Positions 17,251 through 24,786 of a stretch of DNA of 62,263 bases are shown piece by piece; the first letter of the stretch is position 1, and the number at the start of each line of letters is the position of its first letter. The translations under genes and the position numbers were made by a program. This DNA comes from Chloroflexota bacterium (GTDB lineage: Bacteria; Chloroflexota; Dehalococcoidia; Bin125), in NCBI GenBank assembly GCA_028874365.1, contig JAPPJZ010000076.1:1-62263 (forward strand), given 5' to 3'. A model generated the notes under the pieces. That model made no database searches and was not told the origin of the DNA. It saw only the letters and a program-made list of their open reading frames with translations.

Positions 17251-17877
17251 ATGGATTCTTCAGAACGGGCGATCTCGTCGGAGCGCGGGCCAATCGCGGT
17301 GCGCTGGCATCCAGCGGTGGCCGGGGCGCGGGGCGCGGTCGTGTGCGTTGGCGGCTTCGATGGCGGCTTCGCGGGTCCTGCCGAGGGAATCTACGCGGAT
17401 TTTGCCCAAGAACTGCCGAAGCGGGGGATTGGCGTGCTTCGCCTCGACTTCCGGATTAGGACCTCGCCCGGGCCGATCGAAGACGGCACATTCGACCTGC
17501 TGGCCGGCGTCGGCTGGCTGGAGCAGCTGGGCATTGAGCGGGTCGCTCTGATTGGCCATTCCTACGGCGGCGCGATCGTGATTCGGGCGGCGGCTCGTTC
17601 GGGAATGATCGTCGGGACGTGCGCACTTTCCACGCAGACGATGGGCATTGAGCCGGACGAGGTTCAGTCGCTTGCGCCAAGACCGCTGCTCTTGGTTCAC
17701 GGCGGGGCCGATTGGCGGTTGCCGCCGCGGCTGTCGGAATGGGTCTACTCGATCGCGGGCGAGGGTAGTGAGCTGCACATCCTTGACGGCGCGACGCATT
17801 CGTTGCGCCAGCGGCGGGATGAACTCTGGCTGCTGGCGGTCGACTGGCTCGACCGCGTGCTGCCTCGCGATGACTGA
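17251..17877 (+). CDS. Alpha/beta hydrolase (dienelactone-hydrolase-like fold)
   Basis: A 208-residue alpha/beta-hydrolase without signal peptide. The nucleophile is in LIGHSYGGAIV (Ser at about residue 103), the acid in LLVHGGADWRLPP, and the histidine in LDGATHSLRQRRDE near the C-terminus. Upstream, FDGGFAGPAEGIYADFAQEL replaces the usual HG oxyanion segment. Short members of this family act on small esters or peptides; no substrate can be inferred. It is divergent from the acyl-CoA synthetase gene (45-bp gap), so the two may share a control region. No clear Shine-Dalgarno sequence is present. Confidence 0.78.
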   Translation: MDSSERAISSERGPIAVRWHPAVAGARGAVVCVGGFDGGFAGPAEGIYADFAQELPKRGIGVLRLDFRIRTSPGPIEDGTFDLLAGVGWLEQLGIERVALIGHSYGGAIVIRAAARSGMIVGTCALSTQTMGIEPDEVQSLAPRPLLLVHGGADWRLPPRLSEWVYSIAGEGSELHILDGATHSLRQRRDELWLLAVDWLDRVLPRDD

Positions 17878-17881
17878 GCGA

Positions 17882-19270
17882 TCAGAGGGGCGGCTTCTGC
17901 CAACCGCCGAGGTCCGTCTCGAGCGCGGCGGCCAGCGCCAGAGTGACGTCCTCGCGCCAGGGATGCGCCAACACCTGGATTCCGATTGGCAGGCCGTCGC
18001 TCGAGGCGCCACAGCGCAGGGCCGTCCCCGGCCAACCGGCGATGTTGTAGGGACCGGTGTAGAACATGGTTCGTAGCTCTTCGCTGTAGGTCTGGCCGTG
18101 TTCGGGAGCCGGGCGGGCGGCCACCGGGGCGACGATGGCGTCGTAGGGCTGGATGAACTGCAGCATCTCGCTGCGGAACCGGTCCTGGTATTCGAGCGAC
18201 TCGGTGAAGACATCGGTGTCGGTTGGTTCGATCTGGTCGAAACCCTTCTTGAGGAACTCGGACTCCTCGGTTGTGCCCCATTTGTCGAGCATTCGCTGCA
18301 CCCAGGCGCGGCCATCGCCGCCGCCGACGCGCGGCCACATGTCGACGTACTCGGCCAGCGGAGGGGGAGTGTCGTACTCGACCGAGCTCACGCGCTCCGC
18401 CAGAGCGGTTACGGCGGCGTCGAGCACGGCGCGCGTGTCGTCGTCAGGCTCGAGGTAGCCGTCAACGTCCGAGTACCAGGCGATGTTGAGGCTGCTCAGA
18501 TCGACGTCGGCCGAGTGGCGCAGCGGGACGGGGTGGATGAAGGGGTCGACGCCGTCGGGGCCGGAGATGATCGGCAGGGCCAACTCGAGGTCTTCGACGT
18601 AGCGGCACATCGGTCCGATCGTGGTCCAGGCGTCGAGCGCGCCCATGCCCCAGGGCACGATGTGTCCGGTGCGCGGCACGCGACCGGCCGTGGGCTTGAT
18701 TCCGCAGATGCCGCTGAAGTGCGAGGGCAGGCGGATGCTGCCGCCGGTGTCGCTGCCCATGTCGAGCGGGGAACCGCCAGAACTGACGATGGCTGCCGCG
18801 CCGCCGCTTGAACCGCCTGGGGTTCGCTCGGCATTGAACGGATTTCGTGTCTGGCCGTAGATCAGGTTGTCGGTCTCGCCCGAGAGGGTTAGCTCGGGTG
18901 TGTTGGTCTTGCCCATCAGGATGGCACCGGCTGCGCGGAGGCGGGCAGTGACGGTGGAGTCGGCATCGGGTATGAACTCCTTGCGACCCAGGGTGCCGCC
19001 CGTGGTGATGACGCCCTCGGTGTCGTGGGAGTCTTTCAGCGTGATTGGCGCGCCGTGCAGCGGTCCGAGCTCATCGCCGCGGGCGATGGCGGCATCGGCC
19101 TCCGCGGCCTCGGCTCGAGCACGCTCGGCGCAGAGGGCGACTACGGCGTTGAGGGTGGGGTTGACCTCTTCGATCCGCGCGAGATGGGCTTCGAGAACCT
19201 CGGAGGCAGAGACCTCGCGATCCCGGATTGCTCGGGTGATGTCGGTGAGGGAGGAAAAGGTGTCGACCAT
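17882..19270 (-). CDS. Amidase-signature family enzyme
   Basis: A 462-residue amidase of the GatA/AS family. The Ser-cisSer-Lys triad is visible: Lys79 in APITLKDSHDTEG, Ser154 in TPGGSSGGAAA and Ser178 in MGSDTGGSIRLPS. A GGGAP or Asn-tRNA partner set (GatB/GatC) is not adjacent and the C-terminus lacks GatA features, so hydrolysis of a small amide or nylon-like oligomer is more likely than tRNA amidation. CAGGAG precedes the ATG. It is the last gene of an operon with enoyl-CoA hydratase and a MoaD-like protein. Convergent spacing to the hydrolase at 17877 is 4 bp. Confidence 0.88.
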   Translation of the reverse strand: MVDTFSSLTDITRAIRDREVSASEVLEAHLARIEEVNPTLNAVVALCAERARAEAAEADAAIARGDELGPLHGAPITLKDSHDTEGVITTGGTLGRKEFIPDADSTVTARLRAAGAILMGKTNTPELTLSGETDNLIYGQTRNPFNAERTPGGSSGGAAAIVSSGGSPLDMGSDTGGSIRLPSHFSGICGIKPTAGRVPRTGHIVPWGMGALDAWTTIGPMCRYVEDLELALPIISGPDGVDPFIHPVPLRHSADVDLSSLNIAWYSDVDGYLEPDDDTRAVLDAAVTALAERVSSVEYDTPPPLAEYVDMWPRVGGGDGRAWVQRMLDKWGTTEESEFLKKGFDQIEPTDTDVFTESLEYQDRFRSEMLQFIQPYDAIVAPVAARPAPEHGQTYSEELRTMFYTGPYNIAGWPGTALRCGASSDGLPIGIQVLAHPWREDVTLALAAALETDLGGWQKPPL

Positions 19271-19313
19271 CGGGGCGTGCTCCTGCCGTTCGGCGGAAGA
19301 CGCCCGGGCTGTA

Positions 19314-20120
19314 TCAGCGCCCTTTGAACTCGGCGGGGCGCTTTTCGGCGAAGGCGGTTGTGCCTTCGCGCGCGTCTTCCGTGACCATGATTTCAGAATA
19401 GAGTTGCGACTCGAGGCTCATGCCCTCGGCGAAGCCCGATTGCAAGAGGACGCCTTCATAGGCGGCTCGCTTTGAGGCGCGCACGGCGAGCGGCGCGTTG
19501 GATGCTATCTCCTCTGCCCACTCGTGTGCCGTGGGCAGCAAGTCCTCCGGGGTCGTGACGGCGTTGGCCAATCCGATCCGATGGGCCTCGTGTGCGTCGA
19601 GGTGATTTGCCCGGAGCAGCAACTCGAGCGCCTTGCCGAACGGTACGTAGCGAGCCAGGCGCTGGACCTGACCGCCACCGGGGAGCAGACCGCGCCTGGG
19701 GGCCATCGAGCCGATTCGTGCGGTGTCACTCATGATGCGCAGGTCGCAGGAGAGCGCGAGGGCAAATCCGCCGGCCAGACACCAGCCGTTGACGGCGGCG
19801 ATGACCGGCTTCCAGGTGTTGTCCGGGCCCCAACTCGACAGACCGGCGGAGTTGGATGTTTCGGCCTCGGCACGTGATGCCGATCTGGCGGCGCGATCGA
19901 TCTCATCGTTGTGGGCGTCGGGACGGACCAGATCGCGGCCGGCGCAGAAGGCTCGACCGGCGCCCGTGATGATTGCTACGTGCAGGTCGTCGTTGCGGTC
20001 GAACTCGAACCAGAACTCGCCGAGTTGCTGCGACATTTCGGGGTTGATCGCGTTCATTCGCTCGGGTCGATCGAGCGTGACGGTGGCGATCTTGCCTTCG
20101 GTCTCGATGCGAACGGACAT
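19314..20120 (-). CDS. Enoyl-CoA hydratase/isomerase
   Basis: A 268-residue crotonase-family protein. The N-terminal strand IATVTLDRPERMNAIN, the first oxyanion-hole segment AFCAGRDL, and the second NGWCLAGGFALALSCDLRI are clear. Normal hydratases have Glu residues at two positions after these segments; the first, in the region after the GG, is replaced by other residues, so isomerase, hydrolase or lyase activity is possible. It acts on acyl-CoA in fatty- or aromatic-acid breakdown. The start follows the stop of the MoaD-like gene by 6 bp, and an amidase gene lies 43 bp downstream. Confidence 0.85.
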   Translation of the reverse strand: MSVRIETEGKIATVTLDRPERMNAINPEMSQQLGEFWFEFDRNDDLHVAIITGAGRAFCAGRDLVRPDAHNDEIDRAARSASRAEAETSNSAGLSSWGPDNTWKPVIAAVNGWCLAGGFALALSCDLRIMSDTARIGSMAPRRGLLPGGGQVQRLARYVPFGKALELLLRANHLDAHEAHRIGLANAVTTPEDLLPTAHEWAEEIASNAPLAVRASKRAAYEGVLLQSGFAEGMSLESQLYSEIMVTEDAREGTTAFAEKRPAEFKGR

Positions 20121-20126
20121 GGTCTG

Positions 20127-20402
20127 TCAGCCGCCGGCTACGGCCGGGACGATCGATACCTCGTCACCCTGGTTCAACGCGGTGTGCAGACCCTCGAGGA
20201 AGCGGACATCTTCTCCGTTGACGAAGAGGTTGACAAAGCGGCGGATCTCGCCGTCCTCGTCGACGATTCGGTCGCCGATGCCGGGGAACTGGCGCTCAAG
20301 GTCGAGGACCAGATGCTGCAACGTCTCTCCCGCCGCTTCAACGACATCGCGTTCGGACGTGAGGGCGCGCAGTGGGGTGGGAATACGCACGGAAACGCTC
20401 AT
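20127..20402 (-). CDS. MoaD/ThiS-like sulfur carrier protein
   Basis: A 91-residue ubiquitin-fold protein ending in the double glycine AVAGG, the C-terminal tail that is adenylated and thiocarboxylated. VNLFVNGEDVRFLEGLHTALNQGDEVSIVPAV is the conserved second half of MoaD-type carriers. Such proteins donate sulfur to molybdopterin, thiamine, cysteine or tungsten-cofactor synthesis. No MoeB/ThiF-type activating enzyme or MoaE is close, so the pathway is not settled. It shares an operon with enoyl-CoA hydratase and amidase genes. Confidence 0.83.
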   Translation of the reverse strand: MSVSVRIPTPLRALTSERDVVEAAGETLQHLVLDLERQFPGIGDRIVDEDGEIRRFVNLFVNGEDVRFLEGLHTALNQGDEVSIVPAVAGG

Positions 20403-20496
20403 CTACTGAGCTCGATTCAGTCTGACAGGCTTCATTGGGATAGAGGTTAGCGCGGGTTGCGGGAGGCGTCTGCGCAGGCGGATGCAGTGTGAGCGC

Positions 20497-20823
20497 CTAT
20501 TCGTCGGGCTGTTCGGGTTCCCAGAGGATCTGGCACGAGCCGCAGACGAGGGCGGAGATCACTTCTCGCCCTCCGTCAGCCTCAAGCTCGAGCGTTTCGT
20601 ATTCGATCTCGGCCTCGGCTCCGCAATCGGGGCAGAGGGGCCGCAGCACATAGTCGAAGTCGCCCGAGGTCACCGAGCTGCGGTGGACGAGGGTATCGAT
20701 GTCAACCCATTCGTCGAAGGGAACCGCACGGACAGCGAAACTGGCGAGGTCGGCCGAGAAATCGGCCGCGGCTCCGGCGTCCCGGGGATCTCCAGGCGTT
20801 CGCCCGCCGCTGCGTGTGCTCAT
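20497..20823 (-). CDS. Small zinc-ribbon protein, function unknown
   Basis: A 108-residue protein with two Cys pairs in its second half, LCPDCGAE and VCGSCQILW, spaced ~30 residues apart, typical of a zinc ribbon. The first ~35 residues are low complexity and may be disordered. The acidic end (WEPEQPDE) is not a known targeting signal. No family is recognised. A -10-like TACACT ends 6 nt before the ATG and there is no Shine-Dalgarno sequence, so it is likely a single leaderless gene. Confidence 0.6.
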   Translation of the reverse strand: MSTRSGGRTPGDPRDAGAAADFSADLASFAVRAVPFDEWVDIDTLVHRSSVTSGDFDYVLRPLCPDCGAEAEIEYETLELEADGGREVISALVCGSCQILWEPEQPDE

Positions 20824-20835
20824 ATGCGCAGTGTA
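20824..20835 (-). promoter_or_regulatory. Putative leaderless -10 element
   Basis: On the minus strand TACACT (20835-20830) ends 6 nt before the ATG at 20823; there is no Shine-Dalgarno sequence in the gap. Confidence 0.4.
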
Positions 20836-20870
20836 GGTTTGCTACGTGTGTGCGGGGGGGTGTGCGCGAA

Positions 20871-21128
20871 CTAGCGGCGGGCGTACATCGAGCGGAGCGC
20901 GTTGTCGGCGTCGTCGTCGCTCCAACTGTCTCTTGCGCTGCCACGGCGTCCGGTGAAGATGTCGGAATTGTTGACGCGCTTGTCCTCGGGGATTGAATTG
21001 TAGAACTCACGTCGTGAGTTACAACGCGGACAGAATCCAACTGAGGATGCGCCGTCGGGTGAATCGATCAACCAGTCATGCACACACTCGCGAGGGGCGG
21101 CGACGCCCTGGGCTACAGCGGTAACCAT
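20871..21128 (-). CDS. Small zinc-ribbon protein with SPDG-CPRC motif
   Basis: An 85-residue protein. CVHDWLIDSPDGASSVGFC and PRCNSRREF give Cys and His residues positioned for one zinc site. This kind of short protein, with a His/Trp motif, a PDG turn, a C-x-x-C and a REF/YNS stretch, is common in Chloroflexota genomes as I recall it, with no known function. The frame continues upstream to a TTG at 21194, but a TACAAT box at about 21182-21177 would make the message start downstream of that codon, so the ATG at 21128 is preferred. The upstream region carries repeats described at 21195. Confidence 0.6.
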   Translation of the reverse strand: MVTAVAQGVAAPRECVHDWLIDSPDGASSVGFCPRCNSRREFYNSIPEDKRVNNSDIFTGRRGSARDSWSDDDADNALRSMYARR

Positions 21129-21194
21129 GTGGAAGCTTCCCAGGAGCAGCACCGCCGCCAGCGGTCTGTGCGCAGATTGTACTTGACGTAGCAA

Positions 21195-21339
21195 TTGCGA
21201 CTGGAGTTACGGTGACGGGTTTCGTTAACTTTGTCAACGCTGTATAAATGTTCGTCTTATGTCTAGTGACCGTACAATTGTACTAAATGTTCGTTCGGTG
21301 TTGATCGTATTGTTCAAATGTCTACGCGATTAACTTGTT
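21195..21339. promoter_or_regulatory. AT-rich control region with direct repeats and a palindrome
   Basis: This 145-bp AT-rich island lies between the peroxiredoxin stop and the zinc-ribbon gene. It contains two exact copies of TAAATGTTCGT (21245-21255 and 21284-21294), 39 bp apart, a weaker CAAATGTCT copy near 21315, and a perfect 12-bp palindrome GTACAATTGTAC at 21272-21283 touching the second repeat. A TTGACA-like box is present on the minus strand near 21237. It probably controls the minus-strand gene at 21128. Confidence 0.5.
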
Positions 21340-21804
21340 TCACCCCGAAGCGTCCATGGTTTTGATGAACTCGAGGGCGCCTTCGGGATGGGCGTTGAAA
21401 TCTCGAGGGGCGTCGATGACGTGTCGGACAATGCCCTGGGGGTCGATGACGTAGGTGGTTCGCGAGGTGATGCCGCGCTCCTGATTAAGGATGCCCCAGG
21501 CCTGGCCGGTCTTGCCCCACGGGAAGTCGCCCAGCAGCGGGAACTCGAGGCCGAGTTCGATGGCGTAGGCGCCGGCAGCGAAGGGGGAATCGACCGAGAT
21601 GCCCAGAACCTGGGCGCCCGCCTCCTGGAACTCGCCGTGGAGTTCCTGGAAGCGGCTGAGTTCGTTTGTTCAACCGCCGGTGAAGGCGAGGACGTACCAG
21701 GCTACGACGACGGTCTGGCCGCGGTAGTCGGAGAGGGTGTGCTCCTTGCGGTCGCCGTCCATCAAGGTGAAGTCCGGTGCGGGCTGTCCGATCTCGACTG
21801 CCAT
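21340..21804 (-). CDS. Peroxiredoxin (AhpE-like), selenoprotein candidate with UGA at codon 45
   Basis: A 154-residue 1-Cys/AhpE-type peroxiredoxin, if UGA is read as selenocysteine. It starts at the ATG at 21804 after TAGGAG. Residues 1-44 (IGQPAPDFTLMDGDRK, then WYVLAFTGG) match the family. Codon 45 is TGA (21672-21670), exactly the peroxidatic Cys position, and the frame continues as TNELSRFQELHGEF through GISVDSPFAAGAY and SRTTYVIDPQGIVRHVI to TGA at 21342-21340. Thr42 and the later Arg of the active site are kept; the usual Pro of the PxxxTxxC motif is Val. A strong hairpin follows the UGA. The enzyme would reduce peroxides with a selenolate, needing SelB and tRNA-Sec. A nonsense mutation is the alternative, made unlikely by the intact downstream frame. 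Confidence 0.88.
21627..21672 (-). promoter_or_regulatory. Putative bacterial SECIS hairpin of the peroxiredoxin
   Basis: Reading the minus strand, 23 nt after the UGA comes GGAACTC (21646-21640), a 6-nt loop (CACGGC) and GAGTTCC (21633-21627): a perfect 7-bp stem, extended by three pairs below an A-A mismatch. Distance and size fit bacterial SECIS elements, although the loop lacks a G in its first two positions. Confidence 0.6.
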
Positions 21805-21899
21805 GGGAGCGCTCCTAGTCTGCCGGCGGTTTCGCGATGCGTTCGCGGCGCGGCGGTGCGCGTGCGTTGTCGCCACTGCTGCAAATGGTAGTGGCTGGG

Positions 21900-21911
21900 T
21901 ATACTTCGCCC
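21900..21911 (+). promoter_or_regulatory. Putative leaderless -10 element
   Basis: TATACT ends 6 nt before the ATG at 21912, with no Shine-Dalgarno sequence between. The 107-bp gap to the divergent peroxiredoxin start probably carries both promoters. Confidence 0.5.
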
Positions 21912-22457
21912 ATGGCTAACGGCGCCGAGTACGACCTGGGCGTGGCGGAGGTGCTGGAGGCGGAGGCGATTGGCCCGCCCGGCCAGCGCCGCTTCCGTCT
22001 GCGCGTCACTGCGGGCGAGACGACCGCTTCGATCTGGTGCGAGAAGACGCAGGTCAGCGCGCTCTCTGAGGCGATCCAACAGGTGCTCTCGCGACACCGG
22101 CGTTCGAGCGATGGGCGGCGCCCGTCGTCGCGGCCGTTGGAACCGTTTCCCGATCGCGCGACTCATGACTTTCTGGCCGGCCGGATCGCGTTGGGGTACG
22201 ACGAGGACGCGGACACGATCACGCTGTTCGCCACGGACGTCGAAAGTGGCGGTTCTGATCCGTTGCCGACCCTGCGCGTCGACCTGGACCGGCGGGTGGC
22301 GCGGCTGTTTACCGTGCAGGCCGAGGAGACGGTCGCCGGCGGACGTCCGAGTTGTCCGCTGTGCAAGCAGCCGCTGGAGGGAGCGGAGCATCTCTGCCCG
22401 CGGACGAATGGTCACGCGGAGGACGCGCTGGCCGAGATCGGGCCACCGGACTTCTAG
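21912..22457 (+). CDS. DUF3090 family protein
   Basis: A 181-residue soluble protein of the DUF3090 family. Diagnostic stretches are VAEVLEAEAIGPPGQRRFRL, DFLAGRIALGYDEDADTIT and the C-terminal zinc-ribbon-like CPLCKQPLEGAEHLCPRTNGH. In Actinobacteria the gene usually follows a phosphoglycerate-mutase-like gene and precedes a PAC2 or SCO1664-like gene; neither is here, so its setting is different. The function is unknown. The frame is open from 21837, but the ATG at 21912 starts the conserved domain and has a -10 6 nt upstream. The MFS gene begins 15 bp downstream. Confidence 0.88.
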   Translation: MANGAEYDLGVAEVLEAEAIGPPGQRRFRLRVTAGETTASIWCEKTQVSALSEAIQQVLSRHRRSSDGRRPSSRPLEPFPDRATHDFLAGRIALGYDEDADTITLFATDVESGGSDPLPTLRVDLDRRVARLFTVQAEETVAGGRPSCPLCKQPLEGAEHLCPRTNGHAEDALAEIGPPDF

Positions 22458-22472
22458 GCCCGGAGGCGCGCG

Positions 22473-23789
22473 TTGTCGGTCTACGAGGGTGCAGGATCGC
22501 GTGACTGGCTGACGGCGCGTCCGGCACCGCAACACTCCGCGTTGCTGCGGACGGTGGCTCGGGTGGCCTCGAGCATTCCGCCGGGGCGCCCGCCGCTGTG
22601 GACGCTGCAGTTCCTGTTCTCGCTGTTCGGCACGGCGTCGTTCTTCGCGTGTTTCTTCTATCTGACAACGACGTTGCCGCGCGAAATGACCGATCTCGGA
22701 TTCAACCTGTTCGAGATTGGTCTCGTGGTGGGCGGTTACGCGGCGATCCCGATTTTCCTGCGGCCGTTTGTCGGACGCTGGAGCGACGGGGGCCATCGGA
22801 TCAGGCAGATGCGCCTGGCGCTGCTGGCATTCGTCGGATCGTTCATCCTCATGATCTTCACCGACAACCTGTGGGCGCTGTTCGCGCTGCGCTGCGTGCA
22901 GGGAGTCGGGATGGCCTGCTATCCGACCTCTGCCGGCTCGTTGGTGGCTGAGATCGTGCCTCCGATGCGGCGGGGAGAGGGATTGGGATTCTTCGGCCTG
23001 TCGACCAGCTTCTCGCAGACCCTGGCCCCGGTCGGCGGCGGAGCCATCGCGATCTTCGCTGGATTCGAGGGCGTGTTGATCCTTGGTGCGGCGACCGCTG
23101 TGGTGTCTCTGGCGATCACGTTCTTCCAGCGCGAGCCCCCGGCGCACCCCGGCGGTCACCGGCCGGTTTCAATCAAGTCGCTGATTCCGGCGCGCGCCGT
23201 CTTCCCGATGCTGGTGTTTCTCAGCGTCACGCTGGGATTCTCGGTGGCGGCGGCATTCCTCGAGCCGCTGGCCGATCAGTCGCACCGTGATCTGGGCTTT
23301 GTCGCACTGTTTTTCATGTTCAGCGGCGTCGGGGCGATGCTGTCGAGACCGTTGGCGGGGCGGATCTCCGACCGGATTGGGCGGGTGCCGGTGATCATCC
23401 CCGGGTTGATTGCGACCTGCGCGGGCATGGCATTAGTGGCACAATCGGAGACAGCGGTGATGTTATGGGTCGCCGGCTTACTGACGGGGATCGGCATGGG
23501 CGGCGCACATACTGGATTGTTGGCTCTGGCTGTGGACCGGGTGTCGTCCACGCAGCGAGGCGGCGCCACGGCCACGTTCCAGTTGGCCTGGGACGTGGGC
23601 GGGTTCGCTTCGTTCCTGATCGGGATCGTCGGCGCGTTCTTCAATGTGGAGATGATCTTCTGGGTTGCGGCGCTCGGAGCGTTGGTGGCGTTGGGCGGGC
23701 TACTGCTGGGGCGAGTGATGGGTTGGACGCGCGCGGCTCCGCCGCCGCTCGAACCGCTCGGAGCCGGCGCTCCTGCGGGAGGCGGGTGA
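22473..23789 (+). CDS. MFS transporter
   Basis: A 438-residue major facilitator protein with about 12 hydrophobic segments, starting with TTG after GGAGG. The conserved loop between helices 2 and 3 reads RPFVGRWSDGGHR, and a second copy between helices 8 and 9 reads RPLAGRISDRIGR, as expected from the internal duplication. The first membrane segment is LQFLFSLFGTASFFACFFYL (residues ~45-64). The family member resembles drug or sugar efflux pumps; the substrate is unknown. The two genes after it encode membrane-anchored repeat proteins in the same operon. Confidence 0.9.
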   Translation: MSVYEGAGSRDWLTARPAPQHSALLRTVARVASSIPPGRPPLWTLQFLFSLFGTASFFACFFYLTTTLPREMTDLGFNLFEIGLVVGGYAAIPIFLRPFVGRWSDGGHRIRQMRLALLAFVGSFILMIFTDNLWALFALRCVQGVGMACYPTSAGSLVAEIVPPMRRGEGLGFFGLSTSFSQTLAPVGGGAIAIFAGFEGVLILGAATAVVSLAITFFQREPPAHPGGHRPVSIKSLIPARAVFPMLVFLSVTLGFSVAAAFLEPLADQSHRDLGFVALFFMFSGVGAMLSRPLAGRISDRIGRVPVIIPGLIATCAGMALVAQSETAVMLWVAGLLTGIGMGGAHTGLLALAVDRVSSTQRGGATATFQLAWDVGGFASFLIGIVGAFFNVEMIFWVAALGALVALGGLLLGRVMGWTRAAPPPLEPLGAGAPAGGG

Positions 23790-23795
23790 TGCTCG

Positions 23796-24338
23796 GTGGC
23801 GTACTGGAATCGTCCCCAGGAAGGAACCGAGCTCCGCGAACTGGAGCGTGAGAGCCGGGATCCAGGCGCGCCGAGTCGCGGCTGGTACGCGGCGGCGTTC
23901 GCGGCGGGTCTCTTGTTGATCTGTGCGCTCGGGTTTTCGACCGACCTGTTCGACTCCGGACCGACCAGTGGCGACGTTAGCAGGGCGTACCGGGAGGGAT
24001 TCGACGAGGGTGCGGCGGCGGCAGAGACGTATTGGGAGGATGAGATCGACGATCGTTGGTGGGAGGGTTACAAGAAAGGCCAGGCATCGGAGACGAGCAT
24101 GGCTCCGGTGATTGTCAACGCGGTGCGCGAGGGGTTCAGCTGGCAGGCGGGTTACGAGGCAGGCCTGGAATCGGCGGACATCGATATCGACGAGCGGTAT
24201 CGGGACGGGTGGATGCAGGGATACCGAAACGGGTGGGCCCGGGTGACGGGCGAAGCGACCGGCGCTCGTTTTGTCCCCCATCCTCCGGGGCCGGGATACG
24301 CAAGCCGTGTGAGGTGGAGCGAAGGAGGTGGGCCTTGA
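23796..24338 (+). CDS. Membrane-anchored Gly/aromatic-repeat protein A
   Basis: A 180-residue protein starting with GTG. One membrane segment (WYAAAFAAGLLLICALGFS, about 30-48) is followed by an extracellular part made of repeats in which Gly alternates with aromatic residues: YREGFDEG, WWEGYKKG, REGFSWQAGYEAG, YRDGWMQGYRNGW. The spacing G-x3-G suggests glycine-zipper helices or helical hairpins able to oligomerise or bind membranes. The end is proline-rich. The gene downstream has the same plan and overlaps by 3 bp, so the pair arose by duplication and is co-translated. No known family is recognised. Confidence 0.7.
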   Translation: MAYWNRPQEGTELRELERESRDPGAPSRGWYAAAFAAGLLLICALGFSTDLFDSGPTSGDVSRAYREGFDEGAAAAETYWEDEIDDRWWEGYKKGQASETSMAPVIVNAVREGFSWQAGYEAGLESADIDIDERYRDGWMQGYRNGWARVTGEATGARFVPHPPGPGYASRVRWSEGGGP

Positions 24339-24784
24339 AGCGGAGGTTCGCACTCACACTGGTCGTGTCTTTCGCCGGGGGCATTCTGCTGACGGCGGGC
24401 ATCGGCGGCGCACTGGGCATCTTCGACCGCGGGCCGACGGAGGTCGACGTGAGCGATGCGCGCGAGCGCGGCTGGGCTGAAGCGGAGGCGGAAGTCGGCC
24501 TGGGCAAGGATGCGGCAGCGGCGGAACGTGAAGAGGAAGGCTTCCAGCGAGGTCGCGAGGCAGCGGAATGGCTCTCGCTGGATCGACTGCCCAATCCGGA
24601 CGGTTGGTTTGCCGGTGTCGAGGCCGGGCGCAAGCAGCTTGAGGCTCTTGCCCAGGAGGCGTTTCAGGCCGGGATCGAAGATGGTGAGCGGATGGGCCGA
24701 GAAGAGGCGCTGCTGCTGATTCGCATGTCAGGCGAGGAAGCGCCGGGCCAGCATGAGGGCGATGCGCCCGCCGGCAACCAATAA
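24335..24784 (+). CDS. Membrane-anchored Gly/aromatic-repeat protein B
   Basis: A 149-residue paralogue of the preceding protein. It starts with TTG at 24335, overlapping the upstream stop in TTGA, with GGAGG at the right distance. The membrane segment is ALTLVVSFAGGILLTAGIGGALG (6-28, shown in the first 19 residues as ALTLVVSFAGGILLTAGIG). A short GPTEVDVSDARERGW segment matches GPTSGDVSRAYREGF of protein A. Repeats follow with GFQRGREAAEW, WFAGVEAGRKQ, AFQAGIEDGERMG. It is more charged and has fewer aromatics than A. The function is unknown. Confidence 0.7.
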   Translation: MKRRFALTLVVSFAGGILLTAGIGGALGIFDRGPTEVDVSDARERGWAEAEAEVGLGKDAAAAEREEEGFQRGREAAEWLSLDRLPNPDGWFAGVEAGRKQLEALAQEAFQAGIEDGERMGREEALLLIRMSGEEAPGQHEGDAPAGNQ

Positions 24785-24786
24785 CC

